Of a stretch of 10,612 bases of DNA, positions 8,455 through 10,612 are shown piece after piece. How positions within the stretch are numbered: the stretch's first letter is position 1; every line of letters begins with the position of its first letter. Position numbers and translations under genes: made by a program. The notes under the pieces were generated by a model. It had not been told where the DNA came from. It ran no database searches and saw only the letters and a program-made list of their open reading frames with translations. This DNA comes from an uncultured Collinsella sp. (GTDB lineage Bacteria; Actinomycetota; Coriobacteriia; Coriobacteriales; Coriobacteriaceae), in the NCBI GenBank assembly GCA_902490095.1, contig CABUCQ010000066.1, positions 1-10,612 on the forward strand, read 5' to 3'.

Positions 8455-9264
8455 ATGTCTTGCCTGCACCTTCATATCCTCGGCAGTGGCTCTAAAGGCA
8501 ACTGCGCACTCATCGAGGGCCCGCAGGGGCTCATTATGGTCGATGACGGACTGTCTCCCCGCGAGACATTAAAGCGCATGGCAGAACTGAGGCTCTCGGC
8601 AGACAACGTCTCGGCTCTTCTCATTACTCATGAGCATAGCGATCACATCAAGGGCCTCGATGTCTGGTGCAAGCACTGGCACGGCCCCCTCTTTGCCAGC
8701 AGGGGCACTCTTTCGAGCAAAGAAAATCTTTCGCATCTGCCTGTCGAGGAATTCGATCCCGGTGACACCCTATCCATTGCCGGCATCCACGTGCAAACCT
8801 ACTCAACGTCACACGATGTCATCAATCCAGTCGGCTATCGATTCGACACCCTCGATGATTCCATCGGCTTTGCCACCGACACCGGAGAGCTATCGAGCCA
8901 AGCCATGAACACCCTCAAAGATTGTCGAGTCCTCGCACTCGAAAGCAACCACGATGTGACCATGCTGCGCGAGGGAGAATATCCCCGCTTTCTTCAGGAG
9001 CGCATCCTGTCTGAAAGGGGACACCTCTCCAATGGCCAAGCCGCCGAAGCCGCGCGCGAACTTGTTACCGATCGCACCGAACAGCTCATTGCCATGCATA
9101 TCAGCCAAGATAACAATCGTCCGAGCCTTACCGTCAAAAGCTATGCCAAAGCTCTGGCCGCAACCCTGGATGACGAGGTCGGCAGCTCCGCAACCCTTCT
9201 CCAAGGATCGCGAAAACTCTCGATACGCCCTGCGAGTCAGTATCAACCGGCAACCATTCAATAG
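8455..9264 (+). CDS. MBL-fold metallohydrolase, YycJ/WalJ type
   Basis: A 269-residue cytoplasmic metallo-beta-lactamase-fold hydrolase. The GSGSKGN start motif is at 10-16 and the metal-binding THEHSDH at 58-64 (H59, H61, D63, H64). H120 lies in TSHD, D142 in ATDTG, then ESNHD at 163-167, RGHLSN at 188-193 and H215 in MHISQDNN. This order and these exact motifs are characteristic of the YycJ/WalJ/VicX branch. Work on Bacillus members has linked the branch to nuclease activity and mismatch repair, but no walRK genes are here, so no symbol is given. The ribosome site is weak (GGAA four bases before the ATG). The gene is divergent from tilS with 48 nt between starts, and a bidirectional terminator follows the stop. 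The C-terminal 20 residues or so look unstructured. Confidence 0.9.
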   Translation: MSCLHLHILGSGSKGNCALIEGPQGLIMVDDGLSPRETLKRMAELRLSADNVSALLITHEHSDHIKGLDVWCKHWHGPLFASRGTLSSKENLSHLPVEEFDPGDTLSIAGIHVQTYSTSHDVINPVGYRFDTLDDSIGFATDTGELSSQAMNTLKDCRVLALESNHDVTMLREGEYPRFLQERILSERGHLSNGQAAEAARELVTDRTEQLIAMHISQDNNRPSLTVKSYAKALAATLDDEVGSSATLLQGSRKLSIRPASQYQPATIQ

Positions 9265-9274
9265 ACTGTCCTAA

Positions 9275-9318
9275 ACAACAAAAAGGGCCGGGAATCGCTT
9301 CCCAGCCCCTTTTGTTGT
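9275..9318. terminator. Bidirectional terminator between WalJ-like gene and hsp20
   Basis: A long hairpin has an outer A/T-rich stem (ACAACAAAA with TTTTGTTGT), an inner GC stem (GGGC, one mismatch, then GGGAA with TTCCC) and a TCGC loop. The inner core is followed by T-rich sequence on either strand, as expected for a terminator serving convergent genes. It begins 10 nt after the WalJ-like stop and ends 28 nt before the hsp20 stop. Confidence 0.9.
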
Positions 9319-9346
9319 CTTTTAATAGCGAAGAACACCAACGAAG

Positions 9347-9778
9347 TTATTCGATGGAGATCTTCGTAACGTTCTTCTTCTCGACGATCTTGGGAACCGT
9401 AACGGTCAGGATGCCGTCAGCGTACTTAGCCGAGAGGCCCTCGCTCGAAGCGTCCTTAAGATACACGCCACGCGTCGCGCTGTACGAGCTGAACTCCTTC
9501 TGCAGGAAGTTCTTGCCCTCGTTCCCCTCGTCTTCCTCGACATTCACGCTAATGGACAGACGGCCCTCGTTAAGCTCGACATCGATATCGTCCTTGGCGA
9601 CGCCGGTCAGATAAGCCTTGACCTCATAGCCATCGCCCTTATCCTCAACGTCAACGGGGAACGCCTTAGAGGCAATCGAGCTGTTCGCTAGGTCGCTCAT
9701 ATCATCAAACAGATCGAACAGCGAGCTTGCAGAGGGACGAACGCCAAAAACCGAACGATAAGGAACCATGCTTGCCAT
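9347..9778 (-). CDS. Small heat-shock protein, Hsp20/alpha-crystallin family
   Basis: A 143-residue ATP-independent holdase chaperone that keeps unfolding proteins soluble for refolding by other chaperones. The alpha-crystallin domain spans about 40-130, starting at PVDVEDKGDGYEV and ending with the family signature AKYADGILTVTVPK at 117-130. A C-terminal I-x-I motif (I140-S-I142) is the expected oligomer contact. The N-terminal arm of about 39 residues is Phe-containing (SLFDLFDDM), as in other small Hsps. The frame runs open to an ATG at 9913, but the ATG at 9778 has AAGGAG eight bases upstream and starts where homology begins. It is convergent with the WalJ-like gene. Its AT-rich upstream region carries several inverted repeats that may be operators, but neither a CIRCE nor a consensus HAIR element is present. 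Confidence 0.94.
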   Translation of the reverse strand: MASMVPYRSVFGVRPSASSLFDLFDDMSDLANSSIASKAFPVDVEDKGDGYEVKAYLTGVAKDDIDVELNEGRLSISVNVEEDEGNEGKNFLQKEFSSYSATRGVYLKDASSEGLSAKYADGILTVTVPKIVEKKNVTKISIE

Positions 9779-9786
9779 GTTTACCA

Positions 9787-9792
9787 CTCCTT
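9787..9792 (-). promoter_or_regulatory. Ribosome binding site deciding the hsp20 start
   Basis: AAGGAG on the minus strand, eight bases before the ATG at 9778. It rules out the upstream in-frame ATG at 9913 and fits better than the ATG three codons downstream. Confidence 0.7.
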
Positions 9793-10010
9793 TATAGGAC
9801 TGCCGAGTCATCTTCCAGGTGACTGGGACTTCTTTTGACGCTCTTATATATGCCCACCCAGTGCTCATATATACATCGACTATAAAGTTTTTTGAGTCCA
9901 GTACTATAAGCATATCTAAGTGCGTATGACTTAGGTTTTAGGAAGGTTAAGGTTCTTTGAACCAGAGCTTAAATACCGAGTATGTCCCCAGCTACAAATA
10001 ACAAGGGGCT
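9793..10010. promoter_or_regulatory. AT-rich divergent control region of hsp20 and the unknown gene
   Basis: This gene-free stretch is clearly richer in A and T than the flanking genes. It holds an inverted repeat TATATATG-N13-CATATATA at 9845-9873 and direct repeats of ACTATAA at 9879-9885 and 9903-9909. It also holds a perfect inverted repeat CTAAGT-N7-ACTTAG at 9916-9934 and GGTTC-TTT-GAACC at 9951-9963. The hsp20 promoter is probably among the TATATA/TATAGT boxes at 9840-9890, but no single -35/-10 pair stands out. The geometry of the 9916-9934 repeat resembles the HspR-type HAIR operator, but the bases differ. Confidence 0.5.
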
Positions 10011-10016
10011 TACAAT
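10011..10016 (+). promoter_or_regulatory. Candidate -10 box for the unknown membrane protein
   Basis: TACAAT lies 39 nt before the ATG at 10056. No -35 element is recognisable at normal spacing (CCAGCT). It overlaps the start of a possible 10-codon mini-ORF, so the two readings exclude each other. Confidence 0.3.
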
Positions 10017-10055
10017 GAGCGCGTACACGTTGTTGGTAACGAGCTAAAGGGCATC

Positions 10056-10523
10056 ATGGACGACCAAAACCAGAACAAAATGTTTATGCCGACGCAGGGG
10101 GAAGATACTTCCACGCAGCCGCCGCGGTTCCATCGCCCCCACATCTCGCAAGAGCCCATTAATGATCCGGAGCCCGAGTATGTGACGAGAAATCGATATC
10201 AAACGCTCGAGGATGCCCAAACGGGACGTAAACATATGGGCGTCGCCTCGGGAGACCCTGTATATCTGAAAGACGCACCATTATCTAAAAACAGCGCAAT
10301 CAATGACGACCCGACGAAAACGCCCATAACTCGGCAGCAAAGAGGTCCCCGACCTAAGCAAACCTTAACGCATTCGGCTCGCTATCTCGAAACGCCAAAA
10401 CAGGGAAAATCAATCTTCGTTTCGACAAGTAAACGACGCAAGCAGCATCGACTGACAATCCCGCTTTTGATCATTGCGGTCATAGCAGTTGCCCTTGTTA
10501 TTCGATTTATTTTCTTTAAATAA
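10056..10523 (+). CDS. Hypothetical protein with one C-terminal membrane segment
   Basis: A 155-residue protein that I do not recognise. Residues 1 to about 125 are hydrophilic, rich in Pro, Gln, Asn, Asp, Thr and Lys, without cysteine or obvious motifs, and look disordered. A basic patch KRRKQHR at 126-132 precedes a single hydrophobic helix at about 133-153 (LTIPLLIIAVIAVALVI), ending FIFFK. By the positive-inside rule the bulk should face the cytoplasm, giving a tail-anchored or type II topology. There is no signal peptide. AAAGGG four bases before the ATG supports the start. Its base composition is more AT-rich than the housekeeping genes to its left. It is divergent from hsp20 and followed by a hairpin and a probable terminator. 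Membrane recruitment of a partner is conceivable, but no function is claimed. Confidence 0.75.
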   Translation: MDDQNQNKMFMPTQGEDTSTQPPRFHRPHISQEPINDPEPEYVTRNRYQTLEDAQTGRKHMGVASGDPVYLKDAPLSKNSAINDDPTKTPITRQQRGPRPKQTLTHSARYLETPKQGKSIFVSTSKRRKQHRLTIPLLIIAVIAVALVIRFIFFK

Positions 10524-10554
10524 AAGCTCAATACCAAAAACGATAAGATCGTCT

Positions 10555-10577
10555 GGTGTAAATGAGTCATTTACGCC
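10555..10577. other. Short hairpin after the unknown gene
   Basis: A 10-bp stem (GGTGTAAATG with CATTTACGCC, one G-T pair) closes a 3-nt loop, 31 nt past the stop codon. No T-tract follows on the plus strand, so it is probably not the terminator itself. Confidence 0.4.
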
Positions 10578-10587
10578 CGGTAAACGC

Positions 10588-10612
10588 AAAAAAGGGGGAG
10601 GCCGCGAGGCCT
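10588..10612. terminator. Probable terminator cut by the window edge
   Basis: A run of six A, then GGGGG, then AGGCC-GCGA-GGCCT reaches the last base. If the sequence continues with CCCCC and a T-run, it forms a strong bidirectional terminator. The outer half is not visible, so this is an extrapolation. Confidence 0.55.

Noticed and set aside
9841..9867. CIRCE element (HrcA operator) before hsp20
   Set aside because: CAGTGCTCA at 9859-9867 loosely resembles the right half, but the left half at the required 9-nt spacing (CTCTTATAT) does not match TTAGCACTC.
9779..9913. 45-codon N-terminal extension of Hsp20
   Set aside because: The extension runs through the AT-rich control region and the ribosome site of the ATG at 9778. 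Small Hsp arms normally start close to that ATG.

Overview
The window looks like an ordinary housekeeping stretch of a chromosome from a moderately GC-rich actinobacterium. The gene set, the tilS-hpt-ftsH order and the protein style fit the Coriobacteriia (Collinsella-like). That assignment rests on remembered resemblance, not on a search. No phage, plasmid, CRISPR, rRNA or tRNA feature is visible, and the window contains no clear new multi-gene system.

Layout, left to right. Positions 1-145 are an unassigned leader. A plus-strand 23S rRNA uracil-C5 methyltransferase of the RlmD/RlmCD type (158-1606) follows and ends at a strong hairpin terminator shared with a convergent gene. On the minus strand, read right to left, lie tilS (tRNA-Ile lysidine synthetase), hpt (hypoxanthine phosphoribosyltransferase) and ftsH (membrane AAA+ protease), a widely conserved bacterial cluster that ends in a textbook terminator. 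Beyond it are a class I aminotransferase and a YcdX-type PHP metallophosphoesterase, each with its own weak promoter candidate. Between the ftsH terminator and the aminotransferase sits a 62-nt near-perfect hairpin with a GAAA loop. It resembles a REP-doublet or small MITE and is the most unusual non-coding item here.

Right of tilS, and divergent from it across only 48 nt, is a plus-strand metallo-beta-lactamase-fold protein of the YycJ/WalJ type (8455-9264). It converges on a minus-strand small heat-shock protein (Hsp20, 9347-9778) across a bidirectional terminator. A visibly AT-rich 277-nt divergent region with several inverted repeats separates hsp20 from a plus-strand unknown protein (10056-10523), which has a disordered hydrophilic N-terminus and one C-terminal membrane segment. 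The window ends inside what looks like the next terminator.

Functionally this is translation fidelity (TilS, RlmD), purine salvage (Hpt), membrane and protein quality control (FtsH, Hsp20) and metabolism (aminotransferase, PHP phosphoesterase). Things worth a second look are the palindromic element, the basic N-terminal tail of the methyltransferase with different codon use, an altered active-site motif in TilS, the hsp20 operator candidates, and repeated TACAAT boxes without recognisable -35 elements.
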